DNA of 64,000 nucleotides from positions 77,967,562 to 78,031,561 of the forward strand of contig NC_135719.1 in the NCBI RefSeq assembly GCF_964656455.1, written 5' to 3'. The stretch is from Halichoerus grypus. Its lineage: Eukaryota; Chordata; Mammalia; Carnivora; Phocidae. Under the pieces are notes generated by a model. The model was not told the DNA's origin, did no database searches, and was given only the letters and a program-made list of their open reading frames with translations. Of this stretch, positions 35,100 to 46,212 are shown in pieces (position 1 is the stretch's first letter; each line of letters starts with the position of its first letter). Made by a program: the position numbers and the translations under genes.

Positions 35100-36600
35100 T
35101 TATGGGGTTAGTAAATTTACAATTATTTTTTGTGTATGTAAAACCAACCAGGCATTTTGTCCAAGGCACTCACTACTATCAGGGAAGTTGAAATGCCAGA
35201 TTTCCCCTGATATACTGTAGAGGAAGGAGCCTAAAGGCTCAAGATGTTTGAATGGATCTATTATGTGTAACCTACTTAGATAACCCCTAACTCTATCCTT
35301 CTGGGAGGGGCTGGGGGGCATGGCAACACCAAGATTGCTTTAACAAAAATGCCAGGAGGAAGGGCTGTGTGACAGCTCAGTGAGTATATATGACAATGAT
35401 TCTCTCAGTACTTTCCCCAAAGGTACCTTTGACCATGAACTTGCATAATCATACACTAGGAATAAAGGAATATCACAACATTTTGAGGACTGTTGGGCAC
35501 AGAGTCTGAGTTGAAAGGTATACTCAAATCCCTAAAGGGTCATTGTGATCCTTTATTTGAAGGGAGGCATGTGGGAGTTAACTATATACAAAGTCCCGGT
35601 CTAGATCTGGTGCATAGTGGGTCCACCAAATGACACCCCTCCCACCCTGTGATCATTATACCATTTCCTGGATGTATAATTTGAATGGATATACTTGGTC
35701 ATTGGTACAACTGCCACACTGTTTCCTTGCCCTGTGGGTTTCAGGTACTGTAGAGGGGAAGGCACTGACTGTCACATCCATATACTCAGACAGTATTTTA
35801 AAAAGTACATAATATTCTGTAGGGATAGTGGTGGCAATGATACCCAAACAATATAGGAAGGGTGATCTCTACCCTCTGTCTATTTAATTCACCACTGTGG
35901 CCCCTACAAAAGTCAGGCAGATCTTGGAAAATGACAATGGACTATTGTAAACTCAATTCAGTAGTAGCCTCAATTGCAGTTGCTGTACCAAAAGTGGTAT
36001 TGTTGTTAGAGCAGATTTTTTATTTTTTAAAGATTTTATTTATTTATTTGAGAGAGAGGGAAAGAGCAGGGGGAGCAGGGGAAGCAGCAGAAGTAGAGGA
36101 GAAGCAGATTCCCCACTGAGTAGGGAGCCAGATGAGGGACTTGATCCCAGGACCCTGGGATCATGACCTGAGCTGAAGGCAGACACTTAAGCGACTGAGC
36201 CACCCAGGCACTGTAGAGCAGATTAACACAGCCTTGGGTATATGATATGTGGTCACTGATCTGGTAAATTTTCTTTTCCATCTTTTTCAGAAAGTAGAGT
36301 TAGAAACAGAATTTATATGGAATGGACATCAGTATCTATTTATTGTTCTACCCTTTGTCATGGTGTGAAGAGAAATGGATCATCTGGATAGGTGTAGGAT
36401 AGGATTTATATATATATATAAATATATATATTTAAGATTGTCTATTATATTAACGACACTACACCATCAAACCAGATAAGGAAGAAATGGCAAGTACATT
36501 CATGCTTAGGTCATACATATGTGTTGTCAAGGGAGTGAATAAATTGCATAAAGAATATGGAAATTGCCATATCATTAAAATTTTAGGATTTCAGAGACAT
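35100..36600 (+). mobile_element. Decayed endogenous retrovirus pol, reverse-transcriptase part
   Basis: Remnant of a class I-like endogenous retrovirus. Translating the + strand piecewise gives reverse-transcriptase-like blocks: an NSPLWPLQKS-type strand and a DYCKLNSVV-type block at about 35885-35970, a WNGHQYLFIVLP-type block after the SINE at about 36315-36360, and a degraded catalytic YxDD box at about 36445-36460. Many stops and frameshifts interrupt it, and a SINE (36018-36213) splits it. 35100-35880 is plausibly the upstream gag/protease side but I cannot align it. Sequence of the same type resumes at 38037 after an L1. Not functional. Confidence 0.7.
36018..36213 (-). mobile_element. 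CAN-SINE inside retroviral pol
   Basis: Minus-strand SINE flanked by TAGAGCAGATT at 36007-36017 and 36214-36224. Confidence 0.95.
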
Positions 36601-36604
36601 GACT

Positions 36605-38036
36605 TAATCATAGGAGAAAACACAGGCAAAAGGTCCTTGACATTGGTCTTGGGAATGATTTCTTGGATAAGACACTAAATGGACAGGCAACAAAAGCTAA
36701 AATCAACAATTGGGAAGGTATCAATCAAAGGTAACATAGAAGAACTTCTATACAAAAGGAAAAGAATCAATAAATTGAAAAGCCAACTTACACAATGGGA
36801 GAAAATACATGCAAATTCTATATCTGATAAGGGGTTATTATACAAAATAATAAGAAAGTCATATAACTCATAGTAAAAAGCAATTAATCCAATTAAAAAA
36901 GGATAAAAGACCCGAATAGACATTTTCCCAAAGAAGACATACAAACGGACAACAGACCCATGAAAAGTTGCTCACCATCACTAATCATCAGGGAAATGCA
37001 AATCAAAACCACAATGAGATTCACCTCACACCTGTTAGGATGGCTATTCTTTTTTTAAAATTTTTTATTTAAATTTAATTAACATATAGTTTTATTAATT
37101 TTAGGGGTAGAATTTAGTGATTCATCAGTTGCATATAACACAGATGGCTATTCTAAAAAAGACAAGAAATGAATGTTAGCAAGGATGTGGAGGAAAGGGA
37201 ACCCTTTTGTACTGTTGGTTGAAATGCAAATTGGTACAGCTGCTAATTTACAGTAAACATTATGAAGTTTGCAAAGAACAATATGGTGGTTCCTCAAAAA
37301 ATTGAATACAGAGCTACAATATGACCTAGCAATTCTACTTCTGGGTATATATTGAAAGGAAATGAAATCAGGATCTTGAAGAGGTATCTGTACGCTCATC
37401 TTCACTGCAGCATTATTCACAGTAGCTAAGATACGGAAACAATGTAAATTTCTTTCAATGGATGAATGAGTAAAGAAAATGTGGTATATATACGAACTGG
37501 AATATTCAGCCATAAAAGGCAAATCCTGCCATTTGTGATAACATGATAAACCTGGAGGCCATTATGCTAACTGACATAGGTAGAAAAAGACAAATAATGT
37601 ACAGTATCACTTATATGTGGAGTAATTTAAAAAAAAAGAAGCTGATGTTATAGATACAGATAATAGAATGGTGGTAGCCAGGGCTTTAGGGGAGGTAGAA
37701 ATGGGGAGATGTAGGTCAAAGCGTACAAACTTTCAGTTGTAGGAAGATAAGTTCAGAGGATCTAATGTACGATGTGGTGACTATAGTTAATAATATGGTA
37801 TTGTGTACTTGAAGGTTGCTAAGAGTAAATCTAAAGAATTTTTATCACAGACAGACAGACACAGACACAGAGACACACAGCCCCAAGAGTTTACTATATG
37901 AGGTTACGGATGTGTTAATTTTCTTGATCTTGGCAATCATTACACAGTATATGTGTATATTAGGTCACCGCATTGTAAACTTCAAATATATACAATTTTG
38001 TTTGTCAATTATCCTGAATAAAGTTTGAAAAAAACT
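36605..38036 (+). mobile_element. Plus-strand L1 (ORF2 end and 3' UTR) splitting the retrovirus
   Basis: Starts in ORF2 sequence (GGAGAAAACACAGGCAAAAGGTCC), passes GACCCATGAAAAGTTGCTCACCATC and the CACAGTAGCTAAGATACGG region, and ends with an AATAAAGTTTGAAAAAAA tail. A likely decayed target duplication is TAGGATTTCA (36582-36591) / TAGGAGTTCA (38038-38047). Retroviral pol homology runs up to one and restarts at the other. Confidence 0.85.
37051..37142 (-). mobile_element. Tiny L1 3' end nested in the plus-strand L1
   Basis: A 92-base minus-strand L1 tail (TTTTTTTAAAATTTTTTATT ... TGATTCATCAGTTGCATATAACAC) flanked by a perfect GATGGCTATTCT duplication (37039-37050 and 37143-37154). Confidence 0.95.
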
Positions 38037-39845
38037 GTAGGAGTTCAATGGTCTGGGGAATGTCCAGACCATTTACTTTAAGAGGGTATCCTCTTAAGTA
38101 AAGGAAAATTACTGAACTTTGTACCTTCCACCTAATAAGGAAGCACAATGTCTGGTAGATTTCTCCTGTTTCTGGAGGAAGCATACTCTATAATGGGAAT
38201 AGCACTCAAACTCATGTACTAAAAGATGTGAAAGGTTCTCAGCTTGAGCAGGGTACAGATCTGGAAAAGGTTTTATTTTCCAGCATTTCCAGATTTGATG
38301 CAAATAACCCTTGTACCTGGACCATCCTACTTGGCATACCCTGTAGTGTTAGAAAAATTGGTAGTGAAAAAAGAAAAGCTGTGAAGTTTATAGCAAGCAT
38401 CAATTGGATAATCACAACACAATTTTTTTTTATAATTCTGGACCAACCATTTCCTCCAAGGATTATAGTTCAAGTGAAATACAGACACACATGATAACAC
38501 AAAATATCACATCATACCATGGATCCACGTTAAAGAAAAGGAGGTGTTGGCACATGAACACTGGATCTATTGGTCGTATCAAGCTGTACCAACCAGAATC
38601 TGCTGGTCTAACAGAGGAATGGAAGGGCTTACTGCAGGCGCAGTTGAAGCAGCAGCTTGGACTTGATATTTTGAGATATATACATATATATACACAATAA
38701 ATAATATTTAAGCCTTCTAATGGAAAGAACTTCAGGGAATACCTTTAATTGTATGCTTCCCTTGGAAGGAAAGAATAGCTGTGGTACAAATCTTACTAAT
38801 TTGTGGCAGGCTTAATTGTTTGGTTTGTTCAGGGACTAAGAAAGAATGAGCTTATACAATTATTGGCATGGAGTTCTAGGGAGAGGTAGGTAGCTGGACT
38901 TCTCAGAAAAACAGAATGACAGTATTCGTGCCCATATAAGAGCTTAATTGAGGTTACTCATTGTACATGAATAAGATGACCTGCCCCTGTGGTTGTCAGT
39001 CACCTCTTTCCCCAGCTGTTCTAGAACTGCTTAAGTGGCATTAAAGCATAGCAGCAGAGTTGATGTCTCTGCAAAAAATCAGCTACTTGAATTTCCCATC
39101 ACTAAGGCTGATTTGCTTACCATTGCTGCTGGTGCCCAAGCCGCCAATACAAAAGTAAATGGTCAGCTCCTTGTATGGTACCATATCTTACCTTACTCTG
39201 AGAGGACTGGGACTATTCACACTTGTGACAGATTGAAAGTTAAACCCTTCTTTTATGAAATGAGGAGATGCTTATCTTCATAGGGATATTTATCTCTATT
39301 TCTATCTATGTCTTTCTCTAATTTCACTTCACAGGGAAAGATATTATCTATATATATATCCTATATATTTTATATATAGACGTATTATAAATATTAAAAA
39401 TTCTTATAAATTATAAATATATATGCTATACATAGTATGTAAAATATATAATGTACATTATAAATAAACTGTAAATATGTTTGTAATATATATGTTTACA
39501 TAATATAAATTATCTGTCACCTATTTATTTGTTAATTTTGGGTACTTCTTTGCCTTTCCTACCCACAGTGGTGTTGCCAGCAATACCATTTATTGATTCA
39601 TAGAATACCTTCGTTGCCTTATATGTGGTTATGGTTTGATATATAATATTGCATTTGGGCATATTTTGATAGGAAGTGAAGTGTGACCATGGGTTTACAG
39701 CCATTGCATTCACTGGACTTACCTGTGCTCCAAACCCCAGAAACAACTGGCTTGCTAGAGTAGTGTAGTGGCATACAGAAGAAGGCTTAGTTTTTATATC
39801 AACTGGGAGGTGAACGTCTTGCAATTTCCGGACACTACCTGATGC
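38037..39845 (+). mobile_element. Decayed endogenous retrovirus pol, RNase H and integrase parts
   Basis: Continuation of the retroviral remnant on the + strand. Piecewise translation gives: the end of reverse transcriptase at 38037-38330; a possible RNase H start near 38410-38450; an integrase-core-like piece at about 38515-38670 (frames disrupted, AGLTEEWKGLL block); an RNase H C-terminal-like part at about 38840-39030; an integrase N-terminal-like part at 39035-39250; and an integrase-core-like part at about 39530-39770. An AT-rich insert of low complexity lies at 39330-39500. No long open frame survives. The part 38120-39124 is the left arm of a large inverted repeat. Confidence 0.65.
38120..39124 (+). 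repeat. Left arm of a near-perfect inverted repeat
   Basis: About 1005 bases whose reverse complement is found at 40042-41047. Paired positions sum to 79166 all the way from 38228 to 39124, so that span has no net gap. I saw one substitution (near 38197, opposite about 40969) and a two-base indel close to the outer end. The arm is colinear with retroviral sequence on both sides, so it is probably the original copy. Confidence 0.95.
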
Positions 39846-39865
39846 AGTACATATCTTAAACCAGT

Positions 39866-39867
<2 letters not shown>

Positions 39868-39912
<45 letters not shown>
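39868..39912. repeat. AT dinucleotide microsatellite in the inverted-repeat spacer
   Basis: About 22 AT units, in the 917-base spacer between the arms. Confidence 0.95.
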
Positions 39913-39925
<13 letters not shown>

Positions 39926-40041
39926 GCTACCTGTTTTAAAGCTGGAATATATGAATCCAAGGTAGAAGAAGTCACTCTAACAATAAAACCAAATAATATA
40001 CTAGGGAAATTTATGCTTCCTACTAATGAGAGCTTTGATTT

Positions 40042-41047
40042 AATGGTAAGCAAATCAGCCTTAGTGATGGGAAATTCAAGTAGCTGATTTTTTGCAGAGA
40101 CATCAACTCTGCTGCTATGCTTTAATGCCACTTAAGCAGTTCTAGAACAGCTGGGGAAAGAGGTGACTGACAACCACAGGGGCAGGTCATCTTATTCATG
40201 TACAATGAGTAACCTCAATTAAGCTCTTATATGGGCACGAATACTGTCATTCTGTTTTTCTGAGAAGTCCAGCTACCTACCTCTCCCTAGAACTCCATGC
40301 CAATAATTGTATAAGCTCATTCTTTCTTAGTCCCTGAACAAACCAAACAATTAAGCCTGCCACAAATTAGTAAGATTTGTACCACAGCTATTCTTTCCTT
40401 CCAAGGGAAGCATACAATTAAAGGTATTCCCTGAAGTTCTTTCCATTAGAAGGCTTAAATATTATTTATTGTGTATATATATGTATATATCTCAAAATAT
40501 CAAGTCCAAGCTGCTGCTTCAACTGCGCCTGCAGTAAGCCCTTCCATTCCTCTGTTAGACCAGCAGATTCTGGTTGGTACAGCTTGATACGACCAATAGA
40601 TCCAGTGTTCATGTGCCAACACCTCCTTTTCTTTAACGTGGATCCATGGTATGATGTGATATTTTGTGTTATCATGTGTGTCTGTATTTCACTTGAACTA
40701 TAATCCTTGGAGGAAATGGTTGGTCCAGAATTATAAAAAAAAATTGTGTTGTGATTATCCAATTGATGCTTGCTATAAACTTCACAGCTTTTCTTTTTTC
40801 ACTACCAATTTTTCTAACACTACAGGGTATGCCAAGTAGGATGGTCCAGGTACAAGGGTTATTTGCATCAAATCTGGAAATGCTGGAAAATAAAACCTTT
40901 TCCAGATCTGTACCCTGCTCAAGCTGAGAACCTTTCACATCTTTTAGTACATGAGTTTGAGTGCTATTCCTATTATAGAGTATGTTTCCTCCAGAAACAG
41001 GAGAAATCTACCAGACATTGTGCTTCCTTATTAGTGATGGAAGGTAC
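40042..41047 (-). repeat. Right arm of the near-perfect inverted repeat
   Basis: Reverse complement of the left arm. It contains the same retroviral pol pieces on the minus strand, facing the left copy. Inner boundary: after the shared AATG at 40042-40045, spacer sequence diverges at once. Outer boundary: GGAAGGTACA ends at about 41048. Sequence just inside it (39940-40041) still reads as possible pol C-terminal sequence on the + strand. Confidence 0.95.
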
Positions 41048-41354
41048 AGTTGTTTTATTCACTTTTAAGCTCCATTCACTGGAATGAATTACTATATAGT
41101 TAAATCTTTGTATATATCTCTAATTACTCGCTATAATGATTGCATAAAAATGAAGTTGTGTATATATTCTTCTAGTATTTAAATTATACTAAAAAATTAA
41201 GCACAGTGGCTTTCTTGGAGATGATCAAGATGACCAAAATTAATTTTTTTTGAGTTAATATTTACCTATTTTCAGAGATTAATTCTAATGGGTAATTATC
41301 AATATTTATAAAAATTCCAACAAAATAGCATAAAGATATTAAATAAAAATATTC

Positions 41355-41500
41355 CACTTTATTTCCTTCTTCCTCTCTAGCGTCTTATTATGAGTTTTAG
41401 ATTACTGGTTGCCCTGGTCAAACCAAATAGTTCTCTAGGGGTAAAGTCCCCTGATCCAGGAGCTCCTTCTAAACTATCATGTTTTTGCAATATCACTTGG
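41355..41500 (+). promoter_or_regulatory. Conserved upstream segment of the fourth OR (candidate promoter)
   Basis: About 4.8 kb upstream of the fourth OR and about 300 bases beyond the right arm of the large inverted repeat. Aligns best with the copy at 15335: TTTCCTTCTTCC, TTATTATGAG, a GGTTGCC...CCAAAT...TTCTCTAGG block, AGTCCCCTGATC at 41445-41456, and TTTTTGCAATATCACTTGG. More diverged than the others. Confidence 0.35.
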
Positions 41501-41559
41501 TTATTGTCTTCTTGACCTGTAATTAGCTTCATTTCTTCTAATGGCAGGATTTTATATGT

Positions 41560-44000
41560 CACTTTATGTTAGAAAACATAGAAAAATTTCAAACTTCCTG
41601 AAGATGCTGTTCCCTTTATACAGGTAAAATAGAAGAATGGAAAAAAATTTAGCAATGCAAAAAGTGGCTTTAATTTTAGACATGATTTTGTTGTTGGAAT
41701 TGCTATGAATATAAGTCATATCCTCAAGTGCATGAGTGTTATCCTAAAGCAAAGAAGATAGTATCCAGGATAAGGAACTGAATAGTATAGAAGAATAATT
41801 GTGAAAAAGTTGGTTGACATTTTGGAAAAGGTTAACTGACCTTGACTTTTAGCTGGAATCACATTGTACCCTGGGTAATGTGAAAGACATTAGAAACAGT
41901 CAAATGTATTTTGTATTCAGCAAATTAATCAGTTTGTGTTGATTATATAAATGTTTCTCACTCTCTGCCACTTGATCAACAGATGAGAAAGACTGATGAC
42001 ACAGGAAGATAACAAGGATAATTATATTTTTCTCCCCATTAGCTTTTCAAAAGAGATGGGTATAAACTGATCATCTTCTCTGAAAAGGGAAGCAAATTTA
42101 TTAGGCACTTGTCAAGTTTATAAGATGGAAAAGGATTTCATAGACATTTCAATAAAAATAGAAGACATGGAGACCCCAAACCCCAAAGCCTAATAAACAA
42201 TTTACAATGTAACAGCATTTTAAAATATGATGTGAAAGATTAAAAAAACCCATAAAGCTCGTAGGAGATTAAACTAATTTTTCTGGTACCTTAATGGTTT
42301 GGAATTAGAGTGTTTTATATGAATTTTATCTCTAAGTTGTAAGTAGAAAGAAGAAAGGTTTAAAGAAGGTTGACAAATGAGAATTTTTTTTGCATGGGAG
42401 GGAGAAAAAGATTCTAAGAGGAAAAATAAAAATATTGAGTTTTTTGCATCTTGTAAACAGAAAACTCAGGGGTGACTTTATTTGTTGCATTTGTGTACAG
42501 AAACAGTTATTTGAAAAGTCCTTTTCAAGATTTATTTTTCCCAGAATGATAAAAAGTAAAAGTAGAGAAGGCAGATTTTACTTGAGTATAAAGAAGGTTT
42601 TGTGACAATTTGGAAGGTAAAAATGCAGAAAGTGTGAGCTGAGGGAGATGTTAAACTCACAGTATCTTTATATTGAGGAAATTTATATGGATGATGATTT
42701 AGATTAGTACCTTTTTCAAACCTAACAGCTATCTGTAGATCCTTTTCACCTTGATAACTATTATTTAGAACTTCGGTTTCCAGTATTTCCTTCATCTATA
42801 CAGGATTAAATGTCTGGGGAGCTGTTTGGAGAATTAATCATTTCCATTCAGATCAAGAAAAAGGATTAATCACAACAGAAGACAAAGAGCTAGACCTTGT
42901 CTTTTGCATCATGGATATTTAATTAGTTACAAAATTATGTGTATAATTAATATGTTTAATAAAAGTTATTTCAAAGCATAGCAAATACATAAGAGAGGGT
43001 GAGTTCAGAATACCATCGTTCAGGAGTTTTTCCCTATGGGTATTTGATAACTTTTAGGTGAATAAACACATCTTTGTGTCTCTATCTCTGACTTTTGTTC
43101 TGGACTGAGATTTGGATATGACCCTGTCTCAAGTCACTTTAAAATTGTGAGGACCCAAACTTTTCAAGTTTCTGTATTCCCTGATATTTGAATGGATGTA
43201 TTTTTATCCTTTTAGTGCTTCTAGTTCCATGTTCATATCTTGTTCTGCTTTAACGTCACTTTTCCTAAAATTCTGTTCTTACGTAGTTGATGGAGACTGG
43301 AGCGCCAAAAGGTAAATGAATCCATGGCTCTATGAGCATAGCTGATAAAGGCTTATTGAGACACTTTCCCAAGAGCCTTAGCACCTAAAAGACACTTGGA
43401 GATATAATACTATAATATATTTGTGATTACAGAATTTGTCAAGAGTGGGTCCAGAAAGTAATGAAAATCATAACCTCATAAACTACCTTTTACTTAATTT
43501 AAAGTAAGCTTTAGCCTTCTTTTCTTCATTATTATACATATATTTTCCTAATTTCTTCATCCTTTTAAAATTTTTATTCTTTTTTCCTAACTCTTCTTCA
43601 CTTCTACAGTCCTCTTTTTTCTATCTTCTCTGTTACTTAGGAACTATGCAGTCTCTTTATCCATCTTCCTTAATTATATAATGGGACATGTTTTTGAATA
43701 ATCCAAATATATCCTCTTGTTTCAGAAAATATTTATTTCCTGAAATATTTACAAATTCCTATTCTGTAACTGGTGTGGTTATAAGTTTTGGGATATACTG
43801 GACAATAAGACAGATGAAGTTTTTTACTCTGTGGGGGTTGCAGTATGATCAGGAAGGAGAACAAACAAAAAAATCAATGAATTACATTTGTAGAAAGTAC
43901 TATAAAGAAATACAGTGATTTTTGAGAGCAAATATATTTAATCTACACAGGATGGTATTGATTTTGATCACTAAAAGATTATGAATATTATATCTATTAT
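41560..44000. other. Unclassified AT-rich intergenic stretch
   Basis: About 2.4 kb with no recognisable gene, repeat or structured RNA. Confidence 0.4.
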
Positions 44001-44019
44001 GTGGAAGGAGATAATCATA

Positions 44020-44225
44020 ATGTACTGTTGAAATACTCTGGGAAACAAACTGAGGGTTACAGAAGAGAGGGGGGTGGAGGATGGGGTAACCAGGTGATGG
44101 GTATTAAGGAGGGCATGTGTGGTGATGAGCACTGGTTGTTATATGCAACTAATGAATCGCTGAACACTACATCAAAAACTAATGATGTATTATATGTTGG
44201 CTAATTGAACATAATAATAAAAGAA
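44020..44225 (+). mobile_element. Plus-strand L1 3' end
   Basis: GGGTATTAAGGAGGGCATGTG, GATGAGCACTGG, CTAATGAATCGCTGAACACTACATC, and an AATAATAAAAG tail. Confidence 0.88.
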
Positions 44226-44389
44226 ATATCTTTTAGATATGAAATTTTGATGCTGTGTGCTGGCCAGTGCCATTTTATTTTCTTATTCATTCATTTATCT
44301 CAGGTGTTGCGCACTATTAAGGACAATGAAATAAAGGGAAGTAACCAACATTTGCTAAATATTTACACATTGAATACATGATGAGAAAC

Positions 44390-44550
44390 TTTATCTTTAC
44401 AACTTACTCAGAGAAATTAGTATTATTCATTGCAGTTTCATAGATGGTTCAAGAATTTAATTAACTTGCCCAATATCAACTTAGTGGCTGAACCAGAGTA
44501 TAACTCTTGGTTTTGTGAATCCAAAATCCGTGTTCTTTCCACTATGCTAT
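44390..44550 (-). repeat. MIR-like remnant
   Basis: ATTTAATTAACTTGCCCAATATCAACTTAGTGGCTGAACCAGAGTATAACTC, a MIR-core complement. Confidence 0.65.
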
Positions 44551-44602
44551 GTTGCTTCTCTAAATAAAATTAAAATTACAAGGTAATGTGGTAAGTCTTT
44601 TT

Positions 44603-44946
44603 ATTTTTATTTTATTTTATTTTATTTTTTTATTATGTTCTGTTAATCACCATACATCACTAGTTTTTGATGTAGTGTTCCATGATTCATCGTTTGCATA
44701 TAACACACAGTGCTCCATTCAGTACATGCCCTCTTTAATACCCATCACCAGGCTAACCCATCCCCCCACCCCCCCTCCCCTCTAGAACCCTCAGTTTGTT
44801 TCTCAGAGTCCATAGTCTCTCATAGTTCGTCTCCCCCTCCGATTTCCCCCCCTTCATTTTTCCCTTCCTGCTATCTTCTTCTTCTCCTTATTTTTTTTTT
44901 TTTTTACATATAATGTATTATTTGTTTCAGAGGTACAGGTCTGTGA
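44603..44946 (-). mobile_element. 5'-truncated L1 with target duplication
   Basis: Same composition as the copy at 34105. Flanked by TAAGTCTTTTT at 44592-44602 and 44947-44957. Confidence 0.95.
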
Positions 44947-45390
44947 TAAGTCTTTTTAAAGAGGTTTGAACAAAATACTTTTCACTACAGCATGATGCCT
45001 TTCATGGTTTAGGCTGCTGAGGTCATGTGTTCAGTATTCTAGGGCAGTGCTTCTCAAATGGTGAAGACGTAGGTTCCTCTCCCCACCTCCCCAGTCATGG
45101 ATTGATACTCTAGTAAATACAAAATCATACATCTGGGTTTTGCTGTGATGTAAAATTGCTAGATAAGTTTCTTAGCACTCTCAATTTCTGTGCATACCAT
45201 GATGCAAACTCATAACAGACAGTTTATGGACCTGCACCTCTGTGTGGACCACTTCTTCATTACTTCAGGGAATCTAAATATGAATAAGTCACAATATCTG
45301 CTTTCAAGGAGCTTACAGTCTTTTGGTGAGTTAGAACTGTACTTAGGTTACTAAAACACAAGACATAGGAAAATAAATGCTAGTGATATA

Positions 45391-46015
45391 AAGCAAGACC
45401 TCAGAGATATGGTTAAAATTTAATAAGCCTTGAAGATAAATATGTTCCAGAGGTGGGGAGTTAGGAGGAAGGGTCTGTTTGTCAGAATAAGCCTTGTAGT
45501 TTTGGAAGTGAATGAAATAGTTTAGAAGTGGTGAGGAGTTTTGTGTGATTGGAAGCAGGCTATAATAGTCTTGAACCAAAAATCAAAAGAATTTGGTGTT
45601 GAATTCTTATTACCCAAGTTGAGCAATCTTATAACTCAGGACAAGGATCATAGTATCTACCCTGGGAGGAAGCAGAGTATTAGATGCAGAGAAAACTTGG
45701 TGGCTATACTAGTAATAATAAAGCAAGACTTTGTAGACATTGTAAACATTTAAGTAATATTAAAGATGAATATATTCCCAGAGGTGGGGACTGGGATGGA
45801 AGAGAAGAAGGATCTGTCTTCCAGATAAAGGCTTATGGACTTGGAAGGGATTGAAATAGTGATTAGTTCTGCATGACTAGGGCCAGATCATATCAGTTTT
45901 GAACCAAAAATCAAAAGGTTTGGCTCATGTTGACTATGTTATAACTCACGAATAATCACGGCATCAACCCCGAGAGGAAGCAGAGGGCATCAAATGCAGA
46001 GACAACCTGGTGGTA
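45391..46015 (+). repeat. Diverged 330-base tandem duplication before the fourth OR
   Basis: Two copies in the same direction, 45391-45720 and 45721 to about 46015. Shared blocks at the same spacing include AAGCAAGAC at both starts, AGAGGTGGGGA, TTGAACCAAAAATCAAAAG, TTATAACTCA, GAGGAAGCAGAG and GATGCAGAGA/AATGCAGAGA. The second copy ends about 200 bases before the receptor start. Confidence 0.9.
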
Positions 46016-46212
46016 GAGAGCAGCTCCACATGACAGCTACCATTTTTCTGGGTAATCACATTTGAGAGGCCATGAGCATATCAGGTTGGTTCTAATGCTA
46101 TAGTAGAAACAGGCCTTCATAATTTTGACCTCTCTCCCAATCTATTAACATAATTATCATAATTTACATTTTCTCCTATGTCCTTCTTCAGGTAGCAGTG
46201 CCAACAAAGCCA

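Noticed and set aside
40863..41087. A 74-codon + strand frame in the right arm that looks like a small gene duplicated from the left arm
   Set aside because: It is the antisense of decayed retroviral sequence, and its apparent conservation is only the near-identity of the inverted arms.
46198..46212. A GTG start five codons before the fourth OR
   Set aside because: Not a usual eukaryotic start; the ATG at 46213 matches the family start MDGMNHS.
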